In this document: piece by piece, positions 45,697 to 58,200 of the stretch
Position numbering within the stretch: position 1 is the first letter of the stretch
Layout of the letters: each line of letters begins with the position of its first letter
From: Coniella vitis
Taxonomy: Eukaryota > Ascomycota > Sordariomycetes > Diaporthales > Schizoparmaceae
Direction of reading: 5' to 3'
Assembly: GCA_011317545.1 (NCBI GenBank)
Contig: WUJK01000003.1
Location: forward strand, 3,100,001 to 3,164,000
Length of the DNA: 64,000 nucleotides
Made by a program: the position numbers and the translations under genes
The notes under the pieces: model-generated
Databases searched by the model: none
The model's input: only the letters and a program-made list of their open reading frames with translations
What the model was told of the DNA's origin: nothing

Positions 45697-46909
45697 TTAT
45701 TTCTTGACCACAGGCTTGTTCTGGGCCGATATCTCCTTCTCGTCGTTCCAGATGTTGATATCCCACTTGGGCTTGTCTGTATGCAAAAGAGTCAGCATCG
45801 CTCCACTTCCTTGAGCACGACACGTGGGGGGTTGAGTGCAACTACTTACACGTCAGAGGAACGTTGTATCGCTGGGGGTCCTTCTCGCCAATCTCGTTGA
45901 TAGCCTTCACGTCCTCGTCCGTGATCTTGATCTCCTGGAAGTTCTGGGCAATGCGGCTGGGCGTGACCGACTTGGGAATGACACTGTGGCCACCGACCTG
46001 CGACCAAGCCAGGACAACCTGGGCGCCACTAGCGTTGTGCTTCTCGGCAATCTTGGTAACAACGGGGTGGTTGATGAGCAGAGGCTCGTTGAAGCTGTTG
46101 TTGCCAAAGGCGCTGTAGGCTGTGATGTGGATGTTCTTCTCCTTGGCGTAGGGGATGAGGGTGTCGTTTTGCAGCAGACGGGGGTGTCTCTCAACCTGGT
46201 TGACGACAGGCACCACGCCAGTGGCCTCAATCAGAGCGTCAATGTGCTCAGGAGTGAAGTTAGAAACACCGACAGCGCGGGCTTTGCTCTTGGGCAGAGC
46301 AATCATGGCCTTCCAGGTGTCGACAAGGGAGACGTCATTGTCGAGCTGGACCTCATCATCGTTGCCCGCAATGCGGGGGAAGAGGGTCTCGCCAATCTCA
46401 CCGACGAGGGGGAAGGAGACAGGCCAGTGGATCAGGTAGAGGTCGAGGTAGTCGAGCTGCAGCTCGGCGAGGGTGTCGTCGAGGGCCTTCTCGACGTTCT
46501 CGGGCCGGTGGGCATTGTTCCACAGCTTCGAGGTGATGAAGAGGTCCTCACGCTTGAGGCCAAAGTCCTTGAGACCCTTGTGCAGACCCTCGGCAACCTC
46601 CTTTTGGTTCTCGTAGATTTTGGCCAGGTCGAGGTGGCGGTAACCGGCCTTGAGAGCCTCGTAGATGCCCACCTTGACTTCACCGGGCGCGGATTGCCAG
46701 GTGCCGTAGCCCAGAGTTCTGTTGGCGGCCAAGAGTATGTTAGAGCAAAAGGAGAGTTTGTACTGATGCAAAGATACAGGGAGACAAAGAGAGGGGGGGG
46801 CGAGCGTGAAAACAACAACAATAATAATCATGTCAACGACAGAAGAGAGGGCTAATCCTTACGGGATCTCCTGGCCGGAGCTCAGCTTGACCTTGTTTCC
46901 GAAGCTCAT
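45697..46909 (-). CDS. Aldo-keto reductase (NADPH-dependent aldehyde reductase type)
   Basis: Exons 46909-46863, 46718-45850 and 45776-45697 give 331 residues, standard AKR length. The TIM-barrel catalytic tetrad is visible: D46 and Y51 in HLDLAKIYENQ, K80 in FITSKLW, and H113 in LIHWP. The NADP(H)-binding C-terminal signature IPKSVTPSRIAQNFQEI and the strand AVGVSNF are present. The closest types are fungal xylose/glycerol/aldehyde reductases (AKR3-like); the substrate cannot be fixed from sequence. The small exon 1 encodes MSFGNKVKLSSGQEIP. The last exon encodes YKPKWDINIWNDE and ends KPVVKK. It lies in the same orientation as the amine oxidase, 1.1 kb upstream in transcriptional terms, and could reduce aldehydes formed by it. 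Confidence 0.93.
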
Positions 46910-48818
46910 TGTGGAATATGTTTGAAAGGGTATTTGCTTGGCTGTTGGTAAAGGCTGGGGCGAGTGTACGAGGCAGAAACGAGAAGAGAAAAGATAGAAG
47001 GGGAGACGAGCATGCTCGCCACGGTGAAGAAGTGGTTGGGCTGGTTAATATAGAGAACAGCTCTCACTGCTCAAGCGAATGAGGGGAGCAGCGCACCGAA
47101 TGACGGCGTTGCACCAAGGAGGGGCTTTCCCCATATTTTTCTGCTACGGCTGCCCCTCCCCCTCCCCCCACTTGCTGTTGCTCCGGGCACTGGGCGCGGG
47201 CTGTCCGCTGGCGGCCACTGACACCCACCGAGAGCTACATAGTAAACAGCCCGCTCCAAGGGCTCCAGGCCGCTGGCCTGGCAGTCGTTGCCCCTAGATC
47301 ACGATCAACTGAGCCAGTTGACCTCCACCCGGCTTGCCATTCACCACTCTCTCGCACAACATCAGATCAGCCAAGAATGACACAATCTGGAAGCATTTGG
47401 TGCAATACTCACCTAATTGCTTGTTACCCACAACGCAACCATTGCTTGCTTATGTCCCAAGTCGCATATGTGCCTTGAATACACTTAATATAGTTGCTAG
47501 TTTGGTCTGGCTCAGTAGACGTCAAGTAAAAATCAAAAACCAACATAAAACAACGCTGCCCAGAAATGCCCCTCCACATGTGGATTGGCGGGGCTATACG
47601 GCCAGCCACGGCACACACGCGCAAGATCACTTGCGATCGGGTGCATTTGCCCCGAGCTCATCACGATTCTTCCGCCTGTTCAAGCACAGCATGGACTGCC
47701 TTGCGGGCGATTAACGTTGAAAAAAAACTTGGAAGCATTTCCAGAACCGTGCACGGCCGCAAGGTAAGAGAACTTCTCGTGTGCTTACCTAATTCTTACG
47801 GAGGACTGCAGGCTTGGCCGGCAAAATGACTAGAGATCGGAAGAATTCATGATAGGCTTGATGAGAGTATTGAAGAATAATTTCTGGTGTTTGGATATTC
47901 TAATAAATCTTCCGTCAAGTTTTATCTTGATCAATGTTGTGGTATACCTACTATGAGTGAAATTAATTATCAGGTTATCAATGTGAACCACTTCACAAGG
48001 CAAGTACCCAGGTACCGAAGCTCCCAGCTTCAAGATATATACATAGTACATAGTATAAGGGTCCACATGTAATTCTCCAGATTGGTAATATTTAGAGCAT
48101 GATGAACTTTTGGATCCTCCTGTCCCAATAATCAGCATTTCAGGTACAGATATCAGCTGAAATCCAAGCGTACCTAATACTATGTATGTACCTAGGCAGA
48201 TCCGACGATTACATAGTACATCAAAGCATTTTGCATGGACCACGATCTGCAGGATACTTTGCTTTCCAATACATATTATAGCATTGCAGTGAGCCATATG
48301 ATACATAGTACTATGTAACTACCACGTGAGCAGGTAAGGGTCTGCATCTGTTTTCCCACTTCTTCTACCTGTAAATTGAGCTCCATACACACGAATGTCT
48401 ATTGATTATACATAGTATCCAAATCGAAATGGGGCTGATTGATCAACATATAATGAGTAGCTTTCCTTTACAATTATACTGTGTATGCTTTCTACAATTT
48501 GGAAGTACCCAGCTGCCTGTACATAGTACCACCACTTGTGTCATGCTGAGTCATCAACTGCCCAGCACTAACCTTCCCTGTCTTCCCGTTGTCAATCTGA
48601 CGCTGCGATCAAATATAGCCTTCCTTTCAACTATGGAGTCTCCTCCCGTCGTCATGAAATCAGCCAATTTTCTTTCAGTCAATCCAGGTCTTGCAGAAGT
48701 CTGACCTCAGTCCTGCATTCGTTGAATCTCGCAGCTGCATCAAGTCTTATCTGATGCTTCTTGCAAAGCTTACCGTCCAATCTCACAGATTCATGGCCGC
48801 CGCCCCACTGCAAACACT
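46910..48818. other. Divergent intergenic region AKR / UBE3D-like
   Basis: About 1.9 kb between divergent starts. C-rich stretch at 47153-47170 on the AKR side. The right half holds a cluster of the word TACATAGTA(C) on either strand: 48040-48049, 48048-48056, 48178-48186, 48210-48219, 48302-48317, 48408-48416 and 48520-48529. No gene recognised. Confidence 0.6.
48302..48317. repeat. 16-bp perfect palindrome TACATAGTACTATGTA
   Basis: Perfect inverted repeat made of two face-to-face copies of the recurrent word. It lies about 0.5 kb upstream of the UBE3D-like start. It could be a dimeric protein site or a short hairpin; function unknown. Confidence 0.85.
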
Positions 48819-48834
48819 ATGGCGAGCTCTTTGA
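48793..48834 (+). promoter_or_regulatory. Upstream ORF overlapping the main start
   Basis: ATG 48793 opens a 13-codon frame (MAAAPLQTLWRAL) that ends at TGA 48832-48834, past the main ATG at 48819 and in another frame. If the transcript starts upstream of 48793, scanning ribosomes would meet this ATG first, so it may dampen translation of the downstream gene. Confidence 0.6.
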
Positions 48835-50382
48835 CACCACAATGCGCTCTCCCATCCATATATGCCGAGTTTCTGCCAAAGCTTGGCCGTATCTCTGTTG
48901 TTGTCCATCTGCCCAGCCAATCAGCTTGGACTACCAAGGTCCTTGTTTCCAATGATGGCGAAAGACTCATCGTCTATCATGAGCGTACCACGACCGAGCT
49001 TGCTCTACCTACCACATCAAGGCTAAGAGGCGAGCACCTCCCTGGGGAGATTCCCCCCGGCTTGTTTAAGATGAGCTGGCGGCTAGTCGCTCAGGAAACC
49101 GTGCTTGCTGGAGGTCTTTCTGCGCAGTCGGCGCTCGTTGCCGCGGCCGCTCCCTGGTCTGCACTGGTTCTCCGCCCCGGTTCCGACATTCAGTGCCGAA
49201 AGTGCGAGGCGGTCATTGTGGCCAAAGAGAATCTCAGGGAATGGAAAGACTTGCCGAGCGAGAACTGGGCTGAGATGATGGAGTTTTGGCACTGTCACAA
49301 GCCCGTCACACCCAACCACCAGGAAAACGGCGCCAGGTCTACTATCAAGGGAACCGATTACAAGGCTTCAGAAAACTCGCTTGCCTCACGGGGCTACGGT
49401 GCCAACTCTGCAATCGTCGCACAAGTGGGCGTAGGATTTGTGGACTTGACCAGAATGCTGTTTCACCAAGAGGATTGCAGTTGCACTGTGGTAAGTCCAT
49501 CTCAATATCGTCTCTTCAGCAAATTTGATTTTGTCGGGCAGCAAGAAGGTCATCAGAATACAAGGCTGTAGCCTTTTTTACTGTCTGAATGTACCGATAC
49601 AAATGCCCAAGAACAAATATGTCCTCTCGATGCCTTTGTGCATACTGCCGAAAGAGTGTATGAACCCTCGTCTTTGCGATGCGGTTTGTATACTTGTGAG
49701 GTAGGATGAGAGAGACGACTCGGTCTTTTGCGAAAAAGCTCCAAGTAGTGAGCAGCTTCCGACTGGTTCGAGTTACAAGCCAATGCCGCATAGATAATCA
49801 TCCATATACATTGACTAACCTGATTTCGCAAAGACTACGAACGAAACCGGAGTTGACTCTAATCTGGCCTCGAGCATGCAGCCTTTGCGCAGTTCATCCT
49901 CGGTTGCCTGCTGCCCCAGCTGCAACAAGCAGCTTGGGTTCTACGACGCCAGAAAGGATGGCGTGTCGCTCTTCAAGTGGATGCTGAAATTCGCCAACGC
50001 ACCAACCAATACATTGCCGATGTCCCAGCCGCCCACCCTTTCTCACTGCCTCGCAACAGCGCTGATTGCGACCCAAGAAAGAACTGGCTCAGCCAAAGTA
50101 GTGCTCCAGGGCGACAAAGAGGCTATCACGGTCTGGATCCTCAACCCATACATCAAGTTCTCTTGCAAAGCGAGGCAAAAAGTGTCAGCCATGAAAGTCC
50201 TTTATCAGGATGGGAGTAGAGAGGAGGAAGAGGAGCTAATTCTGCCCGATAATGTCGTCAACGACATTCGACTCATCTTGCAGAAAGGAAATCACTTCCT
50301 GCCACCAGACGAAAAGACGACACAATTCAGCGCTCAGGATGGTGTCTGGGCAGTGGCGCTGCTGGAACGACCGGAGCCGTGA
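48819..50382 (+). CDS. UBE3D/Ipa1-type E3 ubiquitin ligase (E2-binding, HECT-like family)
   Basis: Family of E2C-binding proteins (human UBE3D, yeast Ipa1). They bind ubiquitin-conjugating enzymes through a HECT-like C-terminal region and, in yeast, affect mRNA 3'-end processing. Exon 1 48819-49490 and exon 2 49882-50382 give 390 residues. The start MASSLTPQCALPSIYAEFLPKL leads to a beta-rich domain. PGSDIQCRKCEAVIV is a Cys pair, followed by WKDLPSENWAEMMEFWHCHKP, the most conserved family segment. VDLTRMLFHQEDC follows. Exon 2 has VACCPSCNKQLGFYDARKDG, a second Cys cluster, then SLFKWMLKF. The 391-bp intron is unusually long here and its ends were set by phase and family order. A small extra exon within it cannot be excluded. 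An overlapping uORF precedes the ATG. Confidence 0.82.
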
Positions 50383-51022
50383 GAGAGAACGAGAGAGGTC
50401 AGCGCCAGCAGTATATGAATTGCTGGCTCGACGGTGGGTATGCAGGCACCAAGGCCGCATGAATAGCATGTGACTCAGGTGCATCTCATAATGAGGTTTC
50501 GGTTCATTGGCGTTATTGCATACGGCCTGGAGTTTATGGTTAGCAGCGTTTTAGAAAGCATCTATAGCATTGGGATGGATACTGGCGGATATACCATGAT
50601 ACCACTTTCGTACGGATAGAAAAGATCCTGATATGCCAAGAGTACGTGGATTGATCGCTCCTGGGCAGGATCAGAGGTAAGCCTCGAAAAGTTTGCGTGT
50701 TGATGTTCAGACCTCAAGTCTGGAAACAGTACAAGGTACTTGCGATCCGCTTGGTCGCGAATCCCCGTCGGCTATCGCAGACCTGGTCAGCCAGCTCTCT
50801 GACTAAGCAAGACCCGCCTGCGCTTGGAGCCGCAGTTGCAGGCGCTGCATTTCCCATCTGCTGCAAGCCTCGTGCCAAATTCAACGACACCTCTTGATTT
50901 TCGCGGCATCGCCACCTGCCAATCCAAGCATCGCTCTTCGAAGGTCGATTACATCTCCGCTTTCCCGTGCGCCATCTTCAAGCTAGGGAACGATACATGT
51001 AGCCAGCTCGCAGGCCGCAAAC
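50383..51022. other. Intergenic region upstream of SF3B1
   Basis: 640 bp between two plus-strand genes. It should hold the 3' UTR of the ligase gene and the SF3B1 promoter. No other feature seen. Confidence 0.55.
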
Positions 51023-54000
51023 ATGTCGGACTCGGACTTCGACCAGATCCGCAAGCTGCAGGCTGAGCGTAACGCCGCCGCCGCAGCTCGAAAGGGCAGC
51101 GCACGCGACACTTCGTCTCAGCGCGAGTCTAATACCAAAGTCAGTCTGACCGAAGCTTTGGATACCGACCTGTACGACCGCTCCACCGACAAGTTCGCAG
51201 GCTACCACACCTCCCTCCCTGCTGGCGGCGAGGACGATTATGACGATGCCATGCAAATCGACGGCGGCGACGATGGCTCCCGCCGTCTAGTCGGCCAGTA
51301 CACAGCGACGCGTGCGCAGATTGACGAGTTTGCTCGCGGTGATGGCGTCGAGGAAGATGACGTGCTGGCCGGCCGTGGGGAGCGCAGCAACCGCATCACG
51401 GACCGCGAAACCGATTATCAGAAGCGGAGGTTCAACCGCGTGCTGACGCCCACGCGCGCCGACCCTTTTGCTGCAAACCGCCAGGCAGGCTCGACGGATG
51501 CTGAGGGAGAGACGTATAGGGACATTATGGAGAGAGCAGACCTCGAGCGCGAAGAGGAGCGGGTGCGGAAGGCCATCGAGGATAAGATGAAGGACGGGGA
51601 CGGAATGAAGAGCGAGGACATGGAGCACAAGCCGACACTGACTGATGGTGACAACAAGGAAAATGGGGAGGCCGGGTCGACGGAGGCTGCCGCTGGTAGG
51701 AAGCGCAAGAAGAGGTGGGATGTAGCGACAACAGATGAGGCGTCGATGCCTGCACCAGAGCCCAAGAAGAGATCACGCTGGGATGAGGCTCCTGCGATTC
51801 CTGTGCCTGGAGCAGAGGCTTCGACCAAGAAACGCTCGCGATGGGACCAGGCTCCAGCCGCCACACCCATCGGAAACGCCGGACTAGCGACGCCAATGCA
51901 TCCGACCCAAACTGCGGTGCTCCCTGCTGCGCCGCTCAACACCGATGTCTCGGCACGCAACGCGCCCATTAGCGACGAAGAACTCGATGCTATTCTTCCG
52001 GGCGAAGCGGAGGGCTACAAGGTGCTTGAGCCCCCTCCAGGATACGCTCCCGTGCGAGCGCCATCGCACAAGCTCATGCAGACTCCTGCTCCTACAGGCG
52101 GCTTCATGATGCAAGACCCCAACTCCGCTCGCATGGCAGCACACCAGCTGCCCAAGGAGATCCCTGGTGTGGGCGATTTGCAATTCTTCAAGCCAGAAGA
52201 TATGCAGTACTTTTCTAAACTCACCGAGAGCGTGGATGAGGAACATTTGAGCGTAGATGAGCTCAAGGAACGCAAGATCATGAGGCTCTTACTCAAGATC
52301 AAGAATGGTACACCGCCCATGCGAAAGACTGCTTTGCGTCAGCTGACCGACAATGCACGAAGCTTCGGTGCCGGTCCGCTTTTCAACCAGATCCTTCCCT
52401 TGCTCATGGAGCGCACACTCGAGGACCAAGAGCGTCACTTGCTGGTGAAGGTCATTGACAGAGTCTTGTACAAGCTTGATGAGCTGGTGAGACCCTACAC
52501 GCACAAGATTCTGGTCGTCATTGAACCCCTGCTTATTGACCAAGACTACTACGCTCGGGTTGAGGGTCGTGAAATTATCTCCAACCTGGCCAAAGCTGCT
52601 GGTTTGTCGACGATGATCAGCACCATGAGACCGGATATTGACCACGTTGATGAGTACGTACGAAACACGACGGCAAGGGCCTTTGCGGTCGTTGCCTCTG
52701 CTCTCGGTATACCGGCCCTCATTCCTTTCCTACGAGCTGTCACGCGGACCAAGAAGAGCTGGCAGGCCAGGCACACGGGTGTCAAGATCGTACAGCAGAT
52801 TGCCATTCTGATGGGATGTTCTGTTCTGCCGCACCTGACTGACCTGGTGGACTGCATCCGGCCTAACCTCAACGACGAGCAGACCAAGGTGCGCACTGTC
52901 ACGGCGCTTGCAACAGCGGCACTGGCTGAGGCTGCCAACCCGTATGGTATTGAGAGCTTCGACAGCATCCTCAACCCTCTGTGGACCGGTACCAAGCGGC
53001 AGCGAGGAAAGAACCTGGCAGCATTTCTCAAGGCGGTCGGGTTCATCATACCTTTGATGGACGAGGAATACGCCAACTACTATACATCACAGATCATGGA
53101 CGTTGTCTTGCGCGAGTTTCAAAGCCCTGACGACGAAATGAGGCGTGTCGTTCTTACAGTCTTGTCCAAAATGTCACAAACGGAGGGTGTGACCGCTGGC
53201 TACCTCAAGTCGCACGTGCTAGACGACTTCTTCTCCAACTTTTGGGTACGGAGAGTCGCTCTTGACAAGCGAAACTACCGGTCAGTGGTGGAGACTACCT
53301 GTGACTTGGGACAGAAGGTCGGCGTCAGCGAGATTTTGGAGAGGATTGTCGGTAACCTGAAAGACGAGAGCGAGGCGTACCGGAAGATGACGGTGGAGAC
53401 GATTGAGAAGCTGGTCGCTTCACTAGGCGCAGCCGACATTGGCGAACGTCTCGAGGAGCGACTCATTGATGGTATTCTGCACTCTTTTCAGGAGCAGTCT
53501 GTTGAAGATGTTGTGGTTCTTAACGCGTTTGGCTCGTGCGTCAATGCACTGGGTACACGAACCAAACCTTACTTACCACAGATTGTCAGTACTATTCTTT
53601 GGCGGCTCAACAACAAGACGGCGCAAACACGGCAGCAAGCTGCGGACCTCATCTCTCGCATTGCTATGGTCATGGCGCAGTGTGGCGAGGATGCTCTGCT
53701 GGGCAAGCTGGGCATTGTTCTCTACGAGTACCTGGGCGAAGAATACCCAGAAGTCCTGGGTGCTATCCTGGGTGCTCTTCGGTCGATTGTGACTGTTGTT
53801 GGTATCAACCAGATGCAACCGCCCATCAAGGACCTGCTGCCTCGATTGACCCCCATTCTTCGAAACCGACACGAACGTGTACAGGAAAACGTGGTGGATC
53901 TCGTCGGACGTATTGCAGACAGAGGACCCGAGTCTGTCAATGCACGAGAATGGATGCGTATCTGCTTTGAGTTGCTCGACATGCTCAAGGCGCACAAGAA

Positions 54001-54769
54001 GGGCATTCGCCGAGCTGCCAACAACACGTTTGGTTTCATTGCCAAGGCCATCGGTCCTCAGGATGTGCTGGCGACTTTGCTGTCCAACTTGCGGGTGCAG
54101 GAGCGTCAGAGTCGTGTCAATACCGCTGTGGTGAGTACAAGCGATTTTCTACTAGCTATTCCATGATTCACCCATGCGCACCATGCTAACACACCTCTAC
54201 AGGCTATCGGTATTGTGGCAGAGACTTGCGCTCCCTTTACCGTGCTCCCAGCCATCATGAACGAATACGCCTCCGTCGCCGAACTCAACGTGCGCACCGG
54301 TGTCCTCAAATCTCTCTCCTTCTTATTCGAATACATTGGCGAAATGGCCAAGGACTACGTCTACGCCGTCGTGCCGCTCCTTGAGGACGCGCTCATTGAC
54401 CGGGACCAAGTCCACCGGCAGACGGCCGCCTCGGTCGTCAAACACATTGCATTGGGAGTAGTGGGCCTTGGCCTCGAAGACGCCATGCTGCACTGCCTCA
54501 ACCTGATTTTACCAAACGCCTACGAGCAGTCCCCGCACGTGATTGACCGTGTGATTGAGGCGATTGAGGCAATTCGCGTGGCAATTGGACCGGGACTGGT
54601 CATGAACTACGTGTGGGCAGGCTTGTTTCACCCAGCAAGAAAGGTTAGACAGCCGTTCTGGAGGATATATAATGATGCGTATGTGATGCAGGCGGATGCA
54701 ATGGTGCCATACTATCCTAACTTGACAGAGGAAGGGATTGACCGTGGGGAACTGGGAATTGTGTTGTAA
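51023..54769 (+). CDS. SF3B1: Splicing factor 3B subunit 1 (U2 snRNP, Hsh155/Prp10)
   Basis: HEAT-repeat core of SF3b that clamps the U2/branch-site duplex in the early spliceosome. Exons 51023-54130 and 54203-54769 (72-bp intron) give 1224 residues. The disordered N-terminus has three RWD motifs at about residues 232, 253 and 273 (KKRWDV, RSRWDE, RSRWDQ). These are U2AF ligand motifs that bind UHM proteins, with Thr-Pro sites nearby. PGEAEGYKVLEPPPGYAP and IPGVGDLQFFKPEDMQYF are the conserved entry to the HEAT array. The rest is nearly collinear with animal and yeast proteins, including NPYGIESFDSILNPLW, EFQSPDDEMRRVVL, and LGEEYPEVLGAILGAL. The lysine equivalent to the human K700 cancer hot spot is K622 (DEQTKVRT) and is intact. 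The single late intron splits VNTAV and AIGIVAETC. Confidence 0.97.
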
Positions 54770-55230
54770 AAATGTGTCTTTGTGATGGTGTTCATGTCAT
54801 TTTGCGGCGAGGAAGAGGTGGAGGAGGGCGGGCAGTTGGTAGACAGACGGTGGCGAGGAGGAAGATAAGAAGCATTAAGCCTAGTAATGCAGAAATAAGA
54901 TTTGAGATGGGTCTTGCAAGATATCTATCTACACTGTAATTGCACCATCATACTGCTTCGTCTAATGTTGAATTTTCGAGTTGCCTTCTTGCTCGCTTCT
55001 GGCACTAGACCGCTGTATCACAAGGGGATCAGACCAAAGTAATGACCACCCAAGCAGTAACCATGCTTTAGATAAACCTGTTGAAGCCTTGATGTCATTG
55101 CTCCGATTGGTGTGTTTCATCATGTCTAAATACGATACCACGTTGATGAAATCGGGGCGTTTCTCAAGATAAGTGCCAAAGTCGTACAACTAGTCAGCCT
55201 CATTTCCCGTCAAATGTTTTTTTCGTCAGC

Positions 55231-55283
55231 CCGCCTCAGGTTTTTTTTTTTTTTTAAAAAAAAAAAGAAAAAATCTGAGGCGG
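55231..55283. repeat. Inverted repeat / hairpin with T15-A12 core
   Basis: CCGCCTCAG (55231-55239) is followed by about 15 T, then about 12 A and AAGAAAAAAT. It closes with the exact complement CTGAGGCGG (55275-55283). The transcript would fold into a nearly continuous stem. It lies about 460 bp past the SF3B1 stop; it could shape a 3' end or be a recombination scar. Confidence 0.85.
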
Positions 55284-58200
55284 CCTTTTCCCATGGACTC
55301 TTCGAAGCGAGGCTTTTTTATTCATTCATTCAGGGCTGCGCCGGGTTTTGAAGTGAAGAGATTGGGAACGTGGAACTGTGGGACTTGGTTTGCTCACAGG
55401 ATCGTTGTTGTTTATTTTCTTGGTTTCTGTCAAACTTTGGAGAATATGGCTACGATAGATCAAAAGCTTACTTGGAAATGAGGCCTGGCTCGTTATATGC
55501 ACACATGTATTGGTTTACATCAGAGGGTGCAAGAAATGAATGGAATGGGGACCGGGCGTGGCATGTTTTTCTTTTTTTTTTTTTTTGGGAACGTCTGGAA
55601 CGAAGGGCGTTTTCCTGGGGGTCCTCATGAGGTTGGATTTGTATAATGCCTACAGAGGCCCATGTATGTACACGCAAGTCTCAGCTTTCCATTGCGATCT
55701 TGACTTTTGAAAAGAAATTTGCGGTACCATACAATATCTACTACATATAGCTGAAAAGATGCGATAGACCGACCAGTCCACATGGGAGAACCTCGAACGC
55801 ATTATCATTATCTGCGCCGCGATACAACCTTTTCGTATAAAGGGGGGGGGGGGACAAGGAACACAAAAAGATCAATTCATATAAGTATATGTATACCCCC
55901 AATATTTAGGACCACTATTACTACTCACATCGGAAGGAGCAGCATCCGATATGACCAAAGAAAGACAACTGCTTTGGCTTCCATTCGTTCGAAGCTACGC
56001 AAACGGCGTCAAGCCACGGCGTTTTGAGCCCTTTTGGTTCTCGTGTACTTATCATAGTAAGCTTATCGCTTGCCGCAATGCGAGGGTCATGAGGTATATA
56101 TAATAAAAAAGAAAGAAAGAAAAAAAAAGAAAACACAAGAAAACCCCCCCCCCCAAAAAAAAAAACCTTTACGTTTGTTTCTCCAGCCTTGAGGCAGTGA
56201 TGTGATGAGAAGGGGAGAGAGAGAGAGCCTGGATAAGTTTTCAAGAGCCCCCCCAGCTATTATCATTCGTCCAACGCAAGGCTTTTTTATTCAATCAGGA
56301 AGTTTGATGCCGAAGCCTCACTCTTTTTTTTTTTTCTTTTTACATGGAAGAACCCGAAGTGTGGGCGCACAAAGAAGACGCCACCATCTCAGATTTTTGC
56401 CGCGTAGTCGAGTGCTTGTTTGTAGTATATGAATATGTGTATGTATATACGTATATGTATATATGTAAGGCGATGTTCATGTGTGTACATCATAAGTAAT
56501 ATGCCATCACAAGTGCACATGTCTACCTCACACACTATAGTATGTGCTTGGGATATGCACAAGCAGCAGCGATCTATGCAATTCTCTCTCTCTTTTTTTT
56601 TTCTTTTCTCTTTTTCCAATCCCTTGTCTTTCTCATGCCCCAAGCTTTGTTTTTTTTTCTTTTTTTCTTCTGCGACGTTCCGGAAGGGCTGAATGGCAGA
56701 TGACGCGCCAAGTAAAGCTCTCTGCCGACATGTTTTAATATATTTTTTTTTGTCTTGCGAGAACTTCCCCCCCCCCCTTTTACCCAAAAAAAAAAGAATA
56801 AGGCTTGTCTGAGATGGAAACAAGGGCGATCAATCGATGGTCTGGAAGAGGCGCAGAAGGAATGTGTTGCACAAAAAAAAAGCACGTGCGTGCGAAGAAA
56901 AGAAAAAAAAAGGGGGGGGGGCATAAACCTTGATCTCAATCGAATTCCATGCTAACGAGGGATGTTTTTGTGATATCCTTTTTTTCATGATAGCTAGTAA
57001 GGCCCAGAACTCCAATCCCTTCTTTTATTTCTGGGTGTGGTTGGGCTGGTGTCAAGGGTGTAAAGCGTATGGATGGGCCTGTTTTGGTAAGAAGCCACGA
57101 GTTATTGCGGTAACGTTACTATTGATAGAGAGGGAGAGAGAGAGAGAGAGGATGACAAGATAGACAGGGGGGGAAAACAAATCATTTCTTTTTCTTTACT
57201 ATATACCCCCGCCTTATACTCTTTTGCCATATGGAAAGGAAAAGAGTCACTTGGCAGGATGGGACGCGTAGTCCTCGGCCAGCCACAACCCAGACAATCA
57301 AAATTCAGAAGCCCTCGAGCTGACGGCCTGTTCCATATTGGTTGATGTAATGATGAAGCCAAGAGGGCTGAACAAGCTGAACCAATGTCGAATTATTAGT
57401 ATTGCAGCAAATAACGAGGTTATTCGTTGTGCTTTAACCCACGTCTGCCCCCCCAGCCGCCAACCTCGATATTGCTTTTTCCTCCCACTCCCTTTGCTTC
57501 CTTCTCCTTGTGCCGGTATTTTCGGTTGCTCCACAGCTACAGTATTCTGGAGCAATGGAACTACTGTGCTCAGCATTGTGCATTGTATATTATACAGTTG
57601 CTAGCTCACCTCGAAGACCGGCATATTTGTGGGGGTTTCCAACTGTACACCAGGGTAATGTCCTATAACAAATCACTCCGGCAAGGCAATGAAGCAAGAG
57701 ACAAGCCCAAAAAAAAGAAGAAGAAAAAACCAGACCAACAATCAAAGTCAAGTCCACAGCAAGAGTCATGTGCAAAAAGGCCCCATGGTGGCTTGCAGTA
57801 GGCTGGGTGTCACGGTGCATGTGCGTCGCGGGAAGGATGGCTTCCGGTACCTGTAGCGCCCGTTCACCGGCGGCAGGATATGGGGGAGGGGGGAGGGGGG
57901 GCAGGGGCACGAGCACAACCCTGCCTGGCTTGGTAATCCTGTATTATGTAAGCGCAGCAAATAGAGAAGTGCTTCCATTTTCTTTCTTTTTTCTTTTTTT
58001 TTAAATCTGGTTTTGGAAGAGGGAAAGGGGGGGGGGGGTGGTTGTGGTCGTGGCAAAACTGGCCCATGCACAAGCTTTAGGACTTTACCTGATGGAGAAT
58101 AACATGGTGGATGACATCTGGAGACGGCTCCAACTGTGCCAAGGCACGTGTATGGCTCCCAACGTGGGAGCGGTTGGAAGCACGGGTGGTGAAAATGGGA

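Noticed and set aside
45836..46855. 339-codon plus-strand open frame opposite the aldo-keto reductase
   Set aside because: It mirrors exon 2 of the reductase almost exactly; strong codon bias in the real gene leaves the antisense frame open.
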